From positions 1 through 53,635 of the forward strand of contig CACDFH010000004.1 of NCBI GenBank assembly GCA_902552015.1: 53,635 bases of DNA. The letters are read 5' to 3'. This document shows, piece by piece, positions 42,101 to 51,756 of this stretch. The stretch is from an uncultured marine group I thaumarchaeote (lineage in GTDB: Archaea; Thermoproteota; Nitrososphaeria; Nitrososphaerales; Nitrosopumilaceae). Every line of letters starts with the position of its first letter. The stretch's first letter is position 1. Made by a program: the position numbers and the translations under genes. The notes beneath the pieces were generated by a model. It worked only from the letters and a program-made list of their open reading frames with translations. It searched no databases and was not told the origin of the DNA.

Positions 42101-42144
42101 ATAAAAATAGAAAAAGAAAAAGAAAATTCTTTTTTGGTTTTAGT

Positions 42145-42258
42145 TTATTCGCCTGGTTCTTCTGGATGGCCTTTGCCTCTAAGTGCAAATGTAACTACTG
42201 CTAATGCGATTGCTACGCCAATTGCTGAACCGAATGCGGCCATATCTGCTTCTGCCAT
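42145..42258 (-). CDS. Small single-pass membrane protein, 37 aa
   Basis: A 37-codon frame from ATG 42258 to TAA. The core GSAIGVAIALAVVTFALRGK forms one membrane helix, with a short charged tail (GHPEEPGE). A TATA-like box (reverse-strand GTTATATTCT) lies about 25 bases before the ATG and a 13-bp palindrome lies directly upstream, so it is probably expressed on its own. Function unknown. Confidence 0.6.
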   Translation of the reverse strand: MAEADMAAFGSAIGVAIALAVVTFALRGKGHPEEPGE

Positions 42259-42292
42259 GAGAAAACCGTTTAGAAATAGAATATAACGTGTT

Positions 42293-42320
42293 GTATCATA
42301 ATTTTCAAAAATTATGATAC
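42293..42320. promoter_or_regulatory. 13-bp perfect palindrome with 2-base loop
   Basis: GTATCATAATTTT at 42293-42305 is mirrored by AAAATTATGATAC at 42308-42320. It lies 3 bases after the stop of the LEA14-type gene and 35 bases before the start of the 37-aa gene, next to that gene's TATA-like box. It may be the operator of the small gene or a terminator hairpin for the upstream gene. Confidence 0.45.
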
Positions 42321-42322
42321 TA

Positions 42323-42874
42323 TTACCTAGTAAATTCGAAGGTGATCTCGTTTTCTCCGCCTGCAGTCATGGAACTGAGGTTGTAGTATGCCTCGCCTGT
42401 TACACGCCACTGCGGATTGTCATTCTCTAGTGCACTCCAAAGTTCAGGAATATTGCCGTTATTTTTGATGGTGAATTCATCTTTGATGATTGATGGTCGA
42501 TCGCTGAGAATTGTAAAGTAATTTGAGGCAGAAACTAATCCACCAGGAGCGGCTCGGTCACCAATTGATTTTGTGCCAATCTTCATTCCATCCTCATAGA
42601 CATTATAACGAATCATCTCTAAAATTACAGATTTGTAATTTGGGTTCGTTACCTTGAATGATATTTCTACAAATGCAGTTCTCTCATCAACGTCTTCGAT
42701 TATAATATCATTAAGTTCAATTACCAATGGTTCAATTACTGTAGCTCCGCCTGAACTACCCAAACGTGCCTCACCAGAGGTATCATCAATGACTGAGGTT
42801 CCAGAATATGCAATAATCAGAATTACGACTGCAAAAGCGCCGACAACTCCAATAACAGGTATTCTTGGATTCAA
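42323..42874 (-). CDS. Membrane-anchored LEA14/WHy-type domain protein
   Basis: 183 residues opened by TTG. The N-terminal helix (IPVIGVVGAFAVVILIIAYSG) anchors it, with the rest outside. The domain INIEDVDERTAFVEISFKV-like stretch (here IIIEDVDERTAFVEISFKV), then NPNYKSVILEMIRYNVYEDG and GGLVSASNYFTILSD, is a beta-sandwich of the LEA14/water-stress (WHy) type. Such proteins are linked to stress protection or surface architecture. The specific role here is unknown. Confidence 0.65.
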   Translation of the reverse strand: MNPRIPVIGVVGAFAVVILIIAYSGTSVIDDTSGEARLGSSGGATVIEPLVIELNDIIIEDVDERTAFVEISFKVTNPNYKSVILEMIRYNVYEDGMKIGTKSIGDRAAPGGLVSASNYFTILSDRPSIIKDEFTIKNNGNIPELWSALENDNPQWRVTGEAYYNLSSMTAGGENEITFEFTR

Positions 42875-42940
42875 TAAAATTTTCTTATTTTTTCTTCATA
42901 AAAAGGAATCTAAAATATAGCACTAGTGCTGAAGAAAATT

Positions 42941-43294
42941 ATGCAGTACTTTCAGGCAGTCCAGGAAGGCAAAAAGCGAGCAAATGAAGCCCAAATGAAA
43001 TTATTTGATGTTGCAGGATTTGCCATGCTGACACTAACTACAAAGAAAAAAGATGGAAAATTCATTCCCATAGGAGAGGAGAACTATTGTGCTGCAATAC
43101 ATCGACCGGAAGGATATCTCGTCATCCTAGTTGATTCAGAGGGATACACAAAGGCACAAACAAAGGATTTGGAAAAAGAAGAGGCAGGACAAATTTACTG
43201 TAAAGTTGAAGAATCAGGAATTGAGGAATTTCCAGGAAATCAGATTACAATTTGGACCGAAACATTTGATACAATTCAATCAGAATTTAAATAA
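42941..43294 (+). CDS. Small soluble hypothetical protein
   Basis: 117 residues from the ATG at 42941; an in-frame GTG at 42926 would add five. The sequence starts MQYFQAVQEGKKRANEAQMK, a basic helix, and continues with strands (VAGFAMLTLTTKKKDG, YLVILVDSEGYTKAQ, EFPGNQITIWTE). No cysteine, membrane or catalytic motif stands out. The family is unknown; it converges with the TPR protein gene. Confidence 0.55.
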   Translation: MQYFQAVQEGKKRANEAQMKLFDVAGFAMLTLTTKKKDGKFIPIGEENYCAAIHRPEGYLVILVDSEGYTKAQTKDLEKEEAGQIYCKVEESGIEEFPGNQITIWTETFDTIQSEFK

Positions 43295-43299
43295 AAAAA

Positions 43300-43791
43300 T
43301 CAGAGAGTAGCTTCTTTGAATTTATTCATGTTTTTGATATCAATAAAATCAATATCACATTTTGCCTGTTCTCTGTATGAGCCATCTAATTCTATTAGTT
43401 TAGATAATAATTCTAGCCCCTCATCGAGTTTTCCAGATTTGATTAATGATGATGCCATATTGTACATGCCAGTCTTGCTGTCAGGTTTTATTTTCAAAAC
43501 TATATCAAAACACTCGATAGCTGGAGCATACTGCCCAATTTTATGAAAACACAATCCCTTATTCAGTAGTGCCAAAATGTCTTCTTTTTCTTGTGAGAGA
43601 ACACCATCATAACAGACTATAGCATCTTCATATTTTCCAAATTTTCCAAATATGTTGCCTTTTTTGAACAACGCTTGCAAATTGGTTGGATCTTGTTCAA
43701 GAACCTTTTCATAAAATGCTAGTGCATCTTTTGGATTACCCAGATTTAGTGCAGTTTGTCCACTTTTTAGTAACGATTCTATTTCAGACAT
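43300..43791 (-). CDS. Tetratricopeptide repeat protein
   Basis: 163 residues of four to five TPR units, e.g. ALNLGNPKDALAFYEKVLEQDP and IVCYDGVLSQEKEDILALLNK, with the repeated A...Y..AL and conserved Gly/Ala positions. TPR proteins mediate protein-protein contacts. Partner unknown. It lies just downstream of the UMP kinase gene with a 10-base gap, so it may be part of that transcription unit. Confidence 0.88.
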   Translation of the reverse strand: MSEIESLLKSGQTALNLGNPKDALAFYEKVLEQDPTNLQALFKKGNIFGKFGKYEDAIVCYDGVLSQEKEDILALLNKGLCFHKIGQYAPAIECFDIVLKIKPDSKTGMYNMASSLIKSGKLDEGLELLSKLIELDGSYREQAKCDIDFIDIKNMNKFKEATL

Positions 43792-43801
43792 GAATTGGTG
43801 A

Positions 43802-44485
43802 TTATTTTTTTCCTAAAATAATTTCAGTTCCAGCAGATCCACCCTTGATTGCTTTTTCAAGAGTTTTGATATCTGATTTTATCACTCTGGTTCGAATTTT
43901 TGAGCGTTCAATAATTTTGAGTGCAACTATATCCATCAGGTCATATCCACCTGCTACAGAATCCTCATGGATTAGAAGTTTTTTCAAATTTTTCATTTCA
44001 ATTGTTTTGAAGAGTTTTGCTTTTTTGTTTTTGTTAGGATCAGAGTCATAAATTCCTGAAACATCTGTTGCGTTAAGGAACTGTTCAGCATTTACCTTTT
44101 CAGCAATTAATGCAGCGGTTCCATTTGTTGATTGGCCTGGATGCAATCCACCTGCAATTACAATCAAACCGCTATCCACTGCATGCTTTGCTTCTCGGAG
44201 GGTGGTTGGCGGATGTGGGTAAGCCTTGTCCTTCAGTGCATAAATGAGTAATTTTGCATTTAATCGCGATATTTCAATTCCAAGTTCATCCAAGGTGGAT
44301 TCATCAGCACCGGAAGAACGTGCATGTGTAATGTAGTGTCTTGCAATTTTTCCACCTCCAGCAACTATGATTGGCTGGTATGTTTTGCTAATTTTTACTA
44401 GAAATCGGGCATAATCTTTGAGGAGCTTTACGTTTTCCATTGCAAAGACTTTGCCTGAAAATTTGATTACAATTTTTTTCTTCAT
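43802..44485 (-). CDS. pyrH: Uridylate kinase (UMP kinase, archaeal type)
   Basis: 227 residues of the amino-acid-kinase fold. Motifs are [10 protein letters not shown] (phosphate loop), [19 protein letters not shown] and [19 protein letters not shown]. The compact length and lack of an allosteric extension match archaeal PyrH. It phosphorylates UMP to UDP for RNA and, via reductase, DNA precursors. It stands 2 bases after the HD phosphohydrolase gene in a nucleotide operon with tmk. Confidence 0.93.
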   Translation of the reverse strand: MKKKIVIKFSGKVFAMENVKLLKDYARFLVKISKTYQPIIVAGGGKIARHYITHARSSGADESTLDELGIEISRLNAKLLIYALKDKAYPHPPTTLREAKHAVDSGLIVIAGGLHPGQSTNGTAALIAEKVNAEQFLNATDVSGIYDSDPNKNKKAKLFKTIEMKNLKKLLIHEDSVAGGYDLMDIVALKIIERSKIRTRVIKSDIKTLEKAIKGGSAGTEIILGKK

Positions 44486-44487
44486 CG

Positions 44488-45726
44488 TTACAGTTCACCA
44501 AGAATTGATTTTGCAGCAATTTCAACTTTGTTTCTATTCTTTTGTTGAGTATATGCTCTAAGAATATTCATTTTTCCAGACATTGTAGATACAAGAGGGA
44601 TTTCAGATATCGGGATTATCTGAGGAGTGATTTTGCTTCCTTCTTTTTTGATTAAGATTATCGAGTTTGATTCCTTTTTGGAAGGAGCAAGAGGCATGGA
44701 ATGAGTAGTGGTAGTATCTATGAAAATTTGATTTTCATCTAATTTTGATTTTTTAGCAATGTCTTTTCTGAACTGTTTTAGTGTGTTTTTTCCAAATGTC
44801 TTATTTCCAGAAATTGTTTTTTCAAACACACATTTGAAGAGTTTTCTGTTTTGATAATCAACTGCAATTTTTTTTGCTGCCTTTAGTTCAGAATTGCTTT
44901 CTGGTAGAGATGTCAGTTGCTCCAAAATTGTGTCATCTGTCTGTTTTACATATTCTTGAGCATTCATTGAACTCAATCCAAGATGATCGTCTGCCAAACT
45001 CATTGCCTCTAGCAACATTACCTCGCCTGCACGTACAGTTTTATGAAAATATACTGCCTTGAACATCTGAAAGCGAGAAATCATCATTGTTTCAAAATTT
45101 ACAAGCGCAGAACTTTGTAGGGCAAGTTTATTCTTGTAAATCTCAAAGGAGTTTGTAATTCTGTTATGGTCAATTTTTGCGTGCTCGGCACCTGTGAAAT
45201 ACCCATCTCGTAAGAGATAATCCATCATATCTGCAGAAAGTGCGCCAGAAATTATTTCATTTTCAAACTGTTTGCTTCCCTCTCCAACTGCAAGACGATT
45301 GATTTTTTTCTTATCAGTTGTTTTAGAAATGATATCACCAATTTCAGATTTTAAGATAATTTCTTTTCCAATTTGTTCATGTGTTATGCGCTTTTTTTTC
45401 TGTAATACTTCTTCAAATAGATGTGAAAATGGCCCATGGCCAATATCGTGCAGTAATGCTGCTAATCTAATATCATCAGTATCTTTTACAGGCATTTGTT
45501 TTTTTGATGCAAGCGAAGTTGCAGCCATTCCTGCAATGTGCATAACACCAAGTGAGTGTTCAAATCTTGTATGCTGTGCACCAGGATATGTCAAGTGTGC
45601 ACCAGACAGTTGTTTGATTCGTCTTAATCTTTGAAAGACAGATGTATCAATAATTTTTTGTTCAGTACTGTTCAGTCTAATGAAATCATGAATCGGATCT
45701 GTAATTTCTAAAAATTGATTCTTCAT
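44488..45726 (-). CDS. HD-domain phosphohydrolase (SAMHD1/dGTPase-like)
   Basis: 412 residues. The metal site is made by His56 in [12 protein letters not shown], His93-Asp94 in [12 protein letters not shown] and a later Asp in [12 protein letters not shown]. The order and spacing match the SAMHD1/dGTP triphosphohydrolase-like HD family, whose members hydrolyse dNTPs or related nucleotides. The gene overlaps tmk by 4 bases and precedes pyrH, a setting that fits control of nucleotide pools. Substrate not known; the sequence alone does not prove dNTPase activity. Confidence 0.9.
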   Translation of the reverse strand: MKNQFLEITDPIHDFIRLNSTEQKIIDTSVFQRLRRIKQLSGAHLTYPGAQHTRFEHSLGVMHIAGMAATSLASKKQMPVKDTDDIRLAALLHDIGHGPFSHLFEEVLQKKKRITHEQIGKEIILKSEIGDIISKTTDKKKINRLAVGEGSKQFENEIISGALSADMMDYLLRDGYFTGAEHAKIDHNRITNSFEIYKNKLALQSSALVNFETMMISRFQMFKAVYFHKTVRAGEVMLLEAMSLADDHLGLSSMNAQEYVKQTDDTILEQLTSLPESNSELKAAKKIAVDYQNRKLFKCVFEKTISGNKTFGKNTLKQFRKDIAKKSKLDENQIFIDTTTTHSMPLAPSKKESNSIILIKKEGSKITPQIIPISEIPLVSTMSGKMNILRAYTQQKNRNKVEIAAKSILGEL

Positions 45727-46304
45727 AGCCCCATCTTTTTTGCTACGACCTTCATTACGTCATTGTGAACATCATTTTTTGATTGAGATGCATTTACTAC
45801 TTTCCAGCCCTTCTTTTTTGCCAATTTACGATACCCTTGAGAGATTTTATTTGAAAATTCCTTATTTTTCTCAAATTTATCACGATTTTGTTTTTTTCTT
45901 GCAAATGACTCCTTTTGAGGCACGTCTAAAACAATTACAAGATCAGATTTTGGCAATCCTTCATCTAATTTTTCTAGCCAGTCTAGTTTGAGACCATTTG
46001 TTATTCCATATACTAGATTAGATTCCCTATATCGATTCATTATAACAACAGAATTTTTGTCATGTGCTTTTATGACATCATTAGCTCGCTCCCATCTGTT
46101 TGCAGCTAAAAGACAATGGATTACCTGTGCTGGATACTTTCTCTTTCCGTGCAGATATCTGTCAATTTCTTTTCCAATAGGAGTTGTATAATCAGGAAAC
46201 GAGAATAATTTTACCTTTAGTTTTGCAGAGCGAAGTTTTCTTTGTAGCATAGCAGACTGGGTCTTTTTTCCAGCTTGATCTCCACCTTCAAATGTAATTA
46301 TCAA
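45723..46304 (-). CDS. tmk: Thymidylate kinase
   Basis: 193 residues opened by TTG. The P-loop FEGGDQAGKKTQ and NRYRESNLVYG (the dTMP-binding Arg loop) and DVPQKESFARKKQNRDKFE (lid region) fit dTMP kinase. It makes dTDP for DNA synthesis. The stop overlaps the next gene's ATG, so tmk, the HD gene and pyrH form an operon. The P-loop deviates a little (GGDQAGK instead of GxDGxGK), as in other archaeal forms. Confidence 0.9.
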   Translation of the reverse strand: MIITFEGGDQAGKKTQSAMLQRKLRSAKLKVKLFSFPDYTTPIGKEIDRYLHGKRKYPAQVIHCLLAANRWERANDVIKAHDKNSVVIMNRYRESNLVYGITNGLKLDWLEKLDEGLPKSDLVIVLDVPQKESFARKKQNRDKFEKNKEFSNKISQGYRKLAKKKGWKVVNASQSKNDVHNDVMKVVAKKMGL

Positions 46305-46346
46305 TGTATAGACGGATGTTTCTTTGAATTAAAATCTTGGGCAGGA

Positions 46347-46475
46347 TTAAGAATAATTTTTTCTTCCTACTTTGAGTTTGTCTAGACGTGTAGTTTCTTC
46401 GTCACTAACCTTTTCTTCAATTTCTTCCTTGATTTCCTTTGATTTCTTTGATTTGGAGGAGGCCATTTTGCTCAT
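46347..46475 (-). CDS. Small charged protein, 42 aa
   Basis: A 42-codon frame between the ABC1 kinase gene and tmk. Sequence is Lys/Glu/Ser-rich (SSKSKKSKEIKEEIEEKVSD, then TTRLDKLKVGRKNYS), without cysteine or membrane segment, and probably unfolded or helical. It could be a nucleic-acid or protein binder. No family recognised. The ATG at 46475 (or 46466) is used. Confidence 0.5.
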   Translation of the reverse strand: MSKMASSKSKKSKEIKEEIEEKVSDEETTRLDKLKVGRKNYS

Positions 46476-46538
46476 AATCGGATTAGCACTATTACAATAT
46501 TAACACTAGCGATCGTTCTCTATGCAGATAACATAGGA

Positions 46539-48089
46539 CTATTTCTTCCTAAATAAGGCAGAAATTCCAATTATTACACCAGATGCGATCAGACCTAGCA
46601 CTCCAACGGTTTCATTTGTCTGAAACATGAATGCAGAACCAAGAAAGACTGCTGCTGCGAAAATACTTCCAGCTAGCATTGAATTGTTTTTCTTTCCAGA
46701 TTGTTGCTGCATTAGTTTTGTGTCATCCATGAATTTTTTTATCTCAGGTGCAATTGTTAATGTATCTTCAATTGTTTTTGCAAAACGTGAAAATGATCTT
46801 TTAATTTCTTCAACGTATGCATCTTTGATTAGCGATTCTTCTTCTAAAATTTGTCCTAACACCTTGATGAACTTGAAATCAACTTTGTGTGTATGGTAAA
46901 TGCCTTCAATAATTGTGGACATTCTCAAGTAAAGAGCTAAATGTTTCGGAAGTTTGAATGGGAATTTGGACATTGTCTTATTTGCCATGTTCATTAATTG
47001 TTCAACTTCCATCTCATCAGGTTTTTTTCCATACATTGACTTGATTGATAACTCGATTCCCTTTTCAATCACCTGACGATTGAAATCTGGTGCTAACATT
47101 CCCAGCTCATCCATTGCGGTGACTGTTCTAGGAGGGTTTTTCTCTATCAATCCTAGGTATAATCTGACTAGTTTTACTCTAGTTTCATCATTAATACGGC
47201 CAATCATTCCAAAGTCATACAAAATGAGCGTACCATCGTCTTTTACTGAAATGTTTCCTGGATGAGGGTCGGCATGGAAAATGGAATGCTTGAGAAGCAT
47301 TGTAAAGAAAACCTTGTGAACATCAATCACCAGTTTTTGTCTGTCTATGCCTTTTTCATCCAAAGATTGAATGTCTGTTACCTTTATTCCTGGAATATAC
47401 TCCATTGTTAGAATATTTTTTGTAGAATAATCATCATGGACTTTTGGAATGACTACATTGTCGTATGGCTCCATGTTTTTCTTTATTGTTTTGAGATTTT
47501 CAGACTCTTTTGTGTAATCTAACTCCTCATGCATTGATTCGACAAACTGTTTCATTATAGGAATGATTGAGAATCTCAAGTTTGGATCTACAAACTTCAT
47601 TGCAAATGGAATGATCTTCATCAATACCTTGAGATCCTTTTCAACAACCTTTTCGATTCCGGGTCTCTTTACCTTTACAATTACCTGTTGACCGTTTCTA
47701 GTTCCTCTGTACACCTGACCTAGAGATGCGCCAGATAGTGCAGTAGTATCTAGAGAATCAAATTTTTCATCAATCTTACCAATGTCTTGTTCTATGACAG
47801 GTCTTACCTTCTCAAATGACTCGGCAGGAACATCATCTTGCAGTTTTGATAGTTCTTTCATGTATGGTTCAGGTAAAATGTCTGCCCTTGATGATAGCCA
47901 CTGTCCAAATTTGATGTAAACAGGACCTAATGAGATGCAGGTGTTTAGTATACGTCTTGCATGTTTTTTGAATCGCTCTTCATCAACATCTTTTTTGTCA
48001 TCAGATATCCATAAGACGCGATCTTTTCTTAATGCCAGGATTGATGGCAGTAATTTGATGAAAACGTAGATTGTTCTTCCTAAAACCAT
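46539..48089 (-). CDS. ABC1/AarF/UbiB-family atypical protein kinase
   Basis: 516 residues. The UbiB-specific KxGQ motif is IKFGQWLSSRADILP, the Ala-rich loop is GASLGQVYRG, the lysine strand IVKVKRPGIE, and the catalytic segments HADPHPGNISVKDDGTL and LYDFGMIGRI. Family members bind ATP and support quinone or isoprenoid-lipid metabolism. The C-terminus has two hydrophobic helices (SIFAAAVFLGSAFMF, LGLIASGVIIGISALF), so the enzyme sits on the membrane. In ammonia oxidisers it could serve quinone synthesis. It lies 6 bases after a small membrane protein gene. Confidence 0.92.
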   Translation of the reverse strand: MVLGRTIYVFIKLLPSILALRKDRVLWISDDKKDVDEERFKKHARRILNTCISLGPVYIKFGQWLSSRADILPEPYMKELSKLQDDVPAESFEKVRPVIEQDIGKIDEKFDSLDTTALSGASLGQVYRGTRNGQQVIVKVKRPGIEKVVEKDLKVLMKIIPFAMKFVDPNLRFSIIPIMKQFVESMHEELDYTKESENLKTIKKNMEPYDNVVIPKVHDDYSTKNILTMEYIPGIKVTDIQSLDEKGIDRQKLVIDVHKVFFTMLLKHSIFHADPHPGNISVKDDGTLILYDFGMIGRINDETRVKLVRLYLGLIEKNPPRTVTAMDELGMLAPDFNRQVIEKGIELSIKSMYGKKPDEMEVEQLMNMANKTMSKFPFKLPKHLALYLRMSTIIEGIYHTHKVDFKFIKVLGQILEEESLIKDAYVEEIKRSFSRFAKTIEDTLTIAPEIKKFMDDTKLMQQQSGKKNNSMLAGSIFAAAVFLGSAFMFQTNETVGVLGLIASGVIIGISALFRKK

Positions 48090-48095
48090 CTTAAA

Positions 48096-48482
48096 TTACT
48101 CCTTTAGTTTTTTTGTTAACCGGTATGATGCGTATCCTACAGCTAGAGATGCTGCCAGTCCGCCAATTAGCGCTTGTTGTTTTCTGTATGGTGAGTTTTT
48201 TTTAATTTTGTAAATGTAAGAACCAATTGCTGCACCAGAAACAGTAGCGCCTGCCAAACCAACTAGAACTTCTTGTGCGTCATGAATGAGATGTCCCATT
48301 GGATCTTCTCGTGGGTCTACCTTGTCTGCATGAACTGTTAATCGGTCTTCATATTCTCGAATGTGTAAATTTCCTTTTCTGTATTGTTTGATTGCACCTT
48401 TCTTGTCACCGAGTTTTGTTTCTTCAGCACCCATCAGTACGACTCGTTTCAAATCTAAAGGAATTGTAATTTCTTGGGTCAT
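48096..48482 (-). CDS. Hypothetical membrane-associated protein
   Basis: 128 residues. The first half is soluble and charged (KRVVLMGAEETKLGDKKGA, HADKVDPREDPMG). The second half has two Gly/Ala-rich hydrophobic segments (VLVGLAGATVSGAAIGSYIY, ALIGGLAASLAVGYASYRL). It is directly upstream of the ABC1 kinase gene (6-base gap), suggesting a partner in the same membrane pathway. No family recognised. Confidence 0.6.
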   Translation of the reverse strand: MTQEITIPLDLKRVVLMGAEETKLGDKKGAIKQYRKGNLHIREYEDRLTVHADKVDPREDPMGHLIHDAQEVLVGLAGATVSGAAIGSYIYKIKKNSPYRKQQALIGGLAASLAVGYASYRLTKKLKE

Positions 48483-48559
48483 AGTGATCGATTCTATGAT
48501 GATTTGAATATAAGAAGTCTATGATGTGTGATGCTCATAAAGTCATAAATCATAGTTTT

Positions 48560-51500
48560 ATGATAATTCACTACTTGACGATTACGCCTAACTCAAAGCA
48601 AAAAGAGGTTATCAATCACAAAGATGGACCTCTCCTAGTCATAGCAGGACCAGGAAGCGGAAAAACATACACCATTGTAGAGCGTGTAAAAAAACTCAAA
48701 GCAAAAAAAGTTGATCCTAAAAAAATTCTCTGTATAACATTTACCGAAAAAGGTGCAGGAGAAATGAAGGGAAGATTAGAAAAAGAAGGAGTTACAGAGA
48801 CTACAGTTACAACATTTCATTCATTTTGCATAGATGTCTGTACCGATAATTTCATGCAATCAGGATTATCAGATCAAACTAAACTAATGAAAGAAACGTC
48901 AATGCAGGTTTGGTGTCTCAAAAATACTGACAGATTCAATTTTGAAAAGATAGAGGCAGGTTCAGATATGAACAAAACCTACAAGGGAATGGTTCAAGCA
49001 ATTAGTAATTTCAAAGAGGCTCTAATTACATCAAAAGACCTTGAATTATGGTTAGCACAAAAACAAAAAGAAATAGATAAACTTTCAGAAAAAGAAAAGA
49101 AAAAGAAAGAAAATAAGAAACTCAAAAAATATGTTGAAGACCACATAGACTTCAATAAAGTTTATTCTGAATATGAAAAATTTCAAAAAAAGACTAACAT
49201 TTTTGATTTTGATGACATGGTTGCAAAAGCAATCAATCTGTTCAAAAAAGACTCTACAATATTAGAAAATTATCAAGAAAAATATGACTACATCTTAGTA
49301 GATGAGTTTCAAGATAACAACTACAGTCAATACGAGATAATCAAGATGCTAGGAGATCATGGAAATGTCATGGTGGTAGGAGATGATGATCAATTAATCA
49401 TGAGATTCCAAGGAGCAAGACAAGAAAACTTTGATGACTTTAGAGCAGACTTTTCCAAAGTAAAGTCAAAGACGTTAGGTGAGAACTATAGATGTACACA
49501 AGAAATAGTAAATGTTTCTGAGTTAGTTTTAAAAAAAATAGATAACCGGATTAAAAAAACACTTTCATCTAGAAAAAAATCCAAAGAAAAGGTTCAACTG
49601 ATTAGAACAGATACGGACAAGGCAGAAGTTGAATATGTAGTAACTGAGATTCAAAAATTACTAAAACAGAAATTTGTCAATCGTGATGCAAAAAAAGTAA
49701 ATTACCAGTACGGGGACATTGCAATCCTTACAAGAAATAGAGAGTATGGGGACAAATTTGTTCAGGCTCTAAATGCATACAACATTCCTACAACTCACAT
49801 AGGGGATCTAAACATCTTTGAGACATCAATCATTTCTGAACTGATGCTGTACCTTCGAATTATTCACTCGCCAAGTAGTTCAGGAATGTACCTTAACAAA
49901 TTACTAGCAGCAGCAGGGATAGATGACGTAAACATTTCAACTGTCAATCACGTGGCTAGAAGTGCAAAGAGACATGTTTACGAAGGCGAAAATGACGGAA
50001 TTTTTGAAACATTAAAAAAAATAAAATCATTAGATGTAACTCAGAAAAAAGAGATTTTGGAAATTGTTAAGACAATTGAAAGTGCGGTAAAGACTGCATC
50101 AGGAACCTCAGTTGCATTGTTAGTTCACACCTTGATTTATTCAGATTTGACAGGAATGATGAAAAGATGTTTACAGCTAGATTCACTAGACAGTAGATTA
50201 AACATCATACTTCTAAACAAATTTTATGAAATTACTGAAGAGTTTCAAAATTTAAATCCAAATGATACGTATCAGCAGTTTTTAGAGCATTTGGATCTTT
50301 TGCGTACAATAAAGGTGGATGTAGACGAAACACTTGACATCGAAAACACAGTTCACGTAATGACTATGCACAAGTCAAAAGGAAAGCAGTATCCTGTTGT
50401 ATTTATTGCAGATGTTGCAGAGGATAGATTTCCATCACCAAATAGAAAAGTTACATTTTATGTTCATGAAGAGTTAACACAAGGAAATCCAAATCTTACA
50501 TTTTCAGATAAGGTGCAAGATGAAGATGAAAGAAGATTATTTTATGTTGGAATTACAAGAGCAGAAGAACGCTTGTACATTGTTGCACCAAAAAAATATG
50601 GAGAAAACATTAACGACAAGCCATTATCAAGTCTTCTTAAAGAAACAATTTTCCACAATACAGCAAATAAGAAAAAAGTAAAACATACAGACTACATAGG
50701 GAAAGGAAAACTACAGTTTAATCCAAAAGAGCCACTAGACAAACTAAAAGCAGAAGCACAAGAACAGTTGGTGAATGCCGTAGATAGAATGCAGTTAGAC
50801 GTTTCTATTGCAAGAATTATTCAGCTAGCAAGGATTCAGTATTTTGAAAAACACAAAAAAGATGATCCAGACTGCAAAAAGTTTGATCCGAAAGAAATTC
50901 TTAATGTTGATATTTCAAATGTCAATCTTAGCCAGCCTTTAACAGGCACAAAACTGCCGTTATTCAACCCAAAGAAACTGACATTATCAAAATCAAGTCT
51001 AGAATCATACAAGACATGTCCATATCAGTTCCAATTATCAAAACTAATGCGAATTCCATCTAAAGCAAATGTGTACACGGACCTCGGCTCGTCTGTTCAT
51101 AAAATGATTGAAGAGACTGTAGGAAAAACAGGGAAGGTTCCTACGAAAAATGCAGCGGTTAAAAAACTGAAAGAAAAATGGATTTTCAGATCATACTCCC
51201 GTGCATCTGAAGAAAAAACATTTTGGAACCGAGCACAGAAAATGACAGACAATTATCTCAGATGGCGAAAATCAAACAAAAACAAGTTTGTAAAATCAGA
51301 GGCAAGTCTTGAGTACAAATTTGCAGGAGTAACACTGAACGGAAAGATTGACTGGATTGAACAAGATAAGAATGGAGACTATGAGATTGTTGATTTTAAG
51401 ACATCAAAGAAAGCAATCTCACAAAACAAAGCAGAGGTAGACTGGCAATTACACATCTATGCAAAATTAATAGAAAAAGAGTATGGAAAACTGCCAACAA

Positions 51501-51697
51501 AGGCTACGCTTTACTTTTTGAATGAGGACAAGAAGGTTACTGTGAAAATTGACAAAAAGAAGGTCAAAAACATACTAGAAAAAGAGCTAAAGCCGATAAT
51601 TGAAAAAATTTTGAGAGAAGAGTTTGAAGCAAAGCCTGAACATAACAAGTGCTTTTTCCAGTGTGATTATTCAGATATTTGCAGTTTTAAGAAATAG
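48560..51697 (+). CDS. UvrD/Rep-type helicase fused to Fe-S RecB-family nuclease domain
   Basis: About 1045 residues from the ATG at 48560. The helicase part has Walker A AGPGSGKT (29-36), Walker B ILVDEFQDNN, the GDDDQLIMRFQGA motif and MTMHKSKGKQYPVVFI. The C-terminal part is a RecB/AddB-like nuclease: Asp931 in GKIDWIEQ, Asp945-x-Lys947 in EIVDFKTSK, and four cysteines (820, 1031, 1035, 1041) positioned for a [4Fe-4S] cluster. This is the layout of AddAB/Cas4-like end-processing enzymes in one chain. The ATG at 48560 is favoured because the ORF start at 48521 lies only 10 bases after a TATA-like AATATAAG. It is followed by the ParB-like gene. Confidence 0.88.
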   Translation: MIIHYLTITPNSKQKEVINHKDGPLLVIAGPGSGKTYTIVERVKKLKAKKVDPKKILCITFTEKGAGEMKGRLEKEGVTETTVTTFHSFCIDVCTDNFMQSGLSDQTKLMKETSMQVWCLKNTDRFNFEKIEAGSDMNKTYKGMVQAISNFKEALITSKDLELWLAQKQKEIDKLSEKEKKKKENKKLKKYVEDHIDFNKVYSEYEKFQKKTNIFDFDDMVAKAINLFKKDSTILENYQEKYDYILVDEFQDNNYSQYEIIKMLGDHGNVMVVGDDDQLIMRFQGARQENFDDFRADFSKVKSKTLGENYRCTQEIVNVSELVLKKIDNRIKKTLSSRKKSKEKVQLIRTDTDKAEVEYVVTEIQKLLKQKFVNRDAKKVNYQYGDIAILTRNREYGDKFVQALNAYNIPTTHIGDLNIFETSIISELMLYLRIIHSPSSSGMYLNKLLAAAGIDDVNISTVNHVARSAKRHVYEGENDGIFETLKKIKSLDVTQKKEILEIVKTIESAVKTASGTSVALLVHTLIYSDLTGMMKRCLQLDSLDSRLNIILLNKFYEITEEFQNLNPNDTYQQFLEHLDLLRTIKVDVDETLDIENTVHVMTMHKSKGKQYPVVFIADVAEDRFPSPNRKVTFYVHEELTQGNPNLTFSDKVQDEDERRLFYVGITRAEERLYIVAPKKYGENINDKPLSSLLKETIFHNTANKKKVKHTDYIGKGKLQFNPKEPLDKLKAEAQEQLVNAVDRMQLDVSIARIIQLARIQYFEKHKKDDPDCKKFDPKEILNVDISNVNLSQPLTGTKLPLFNPKKLTLSKSSLESYKTCPYQFQLSKLMRIPSKANVYTDLGSSVHKMIEETVGKTGKVPTKNAAVKKLKEKWIFRSYSRASEEKTFWNRAQKMTDNYLRWRKSNKNKFVKSEASLEYKFAGVTLNGKIDWIEQDKNGDYEIVDFKTSKKAISQNKAEVDWQLHIYAKLIEKEYGKLPTKATLYFLNEDKKVTVKIDKKKVKNILEKELKPIIEKILREEFEAKPEHNKCFFQCDYSDICSFKK

Positions 51698-51708
51698 TAG
51701 AATATGAA

Positions 51709-51736
51709 GATCATGATATAGATCATCTTTATATCA
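51709..51736 (+). promoter_or_regulatory. Promoter of the ParB-like gene with duplicated GATCAT
   Basis: GATCAT occurs at 51709-51714 and again at 51721-51726, followed by the TATA-like TTTATATC (51728-51735), whose centre lies about 25 bases before the GTG at 51757. The GATCAT-TATA arrangement is close to the GAGATCATTTTTATT promoters at 19955 and 21542. Confidence 0.45.
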
Positions 51737-51756
51737 AATAATTTATTTTGCATTCT

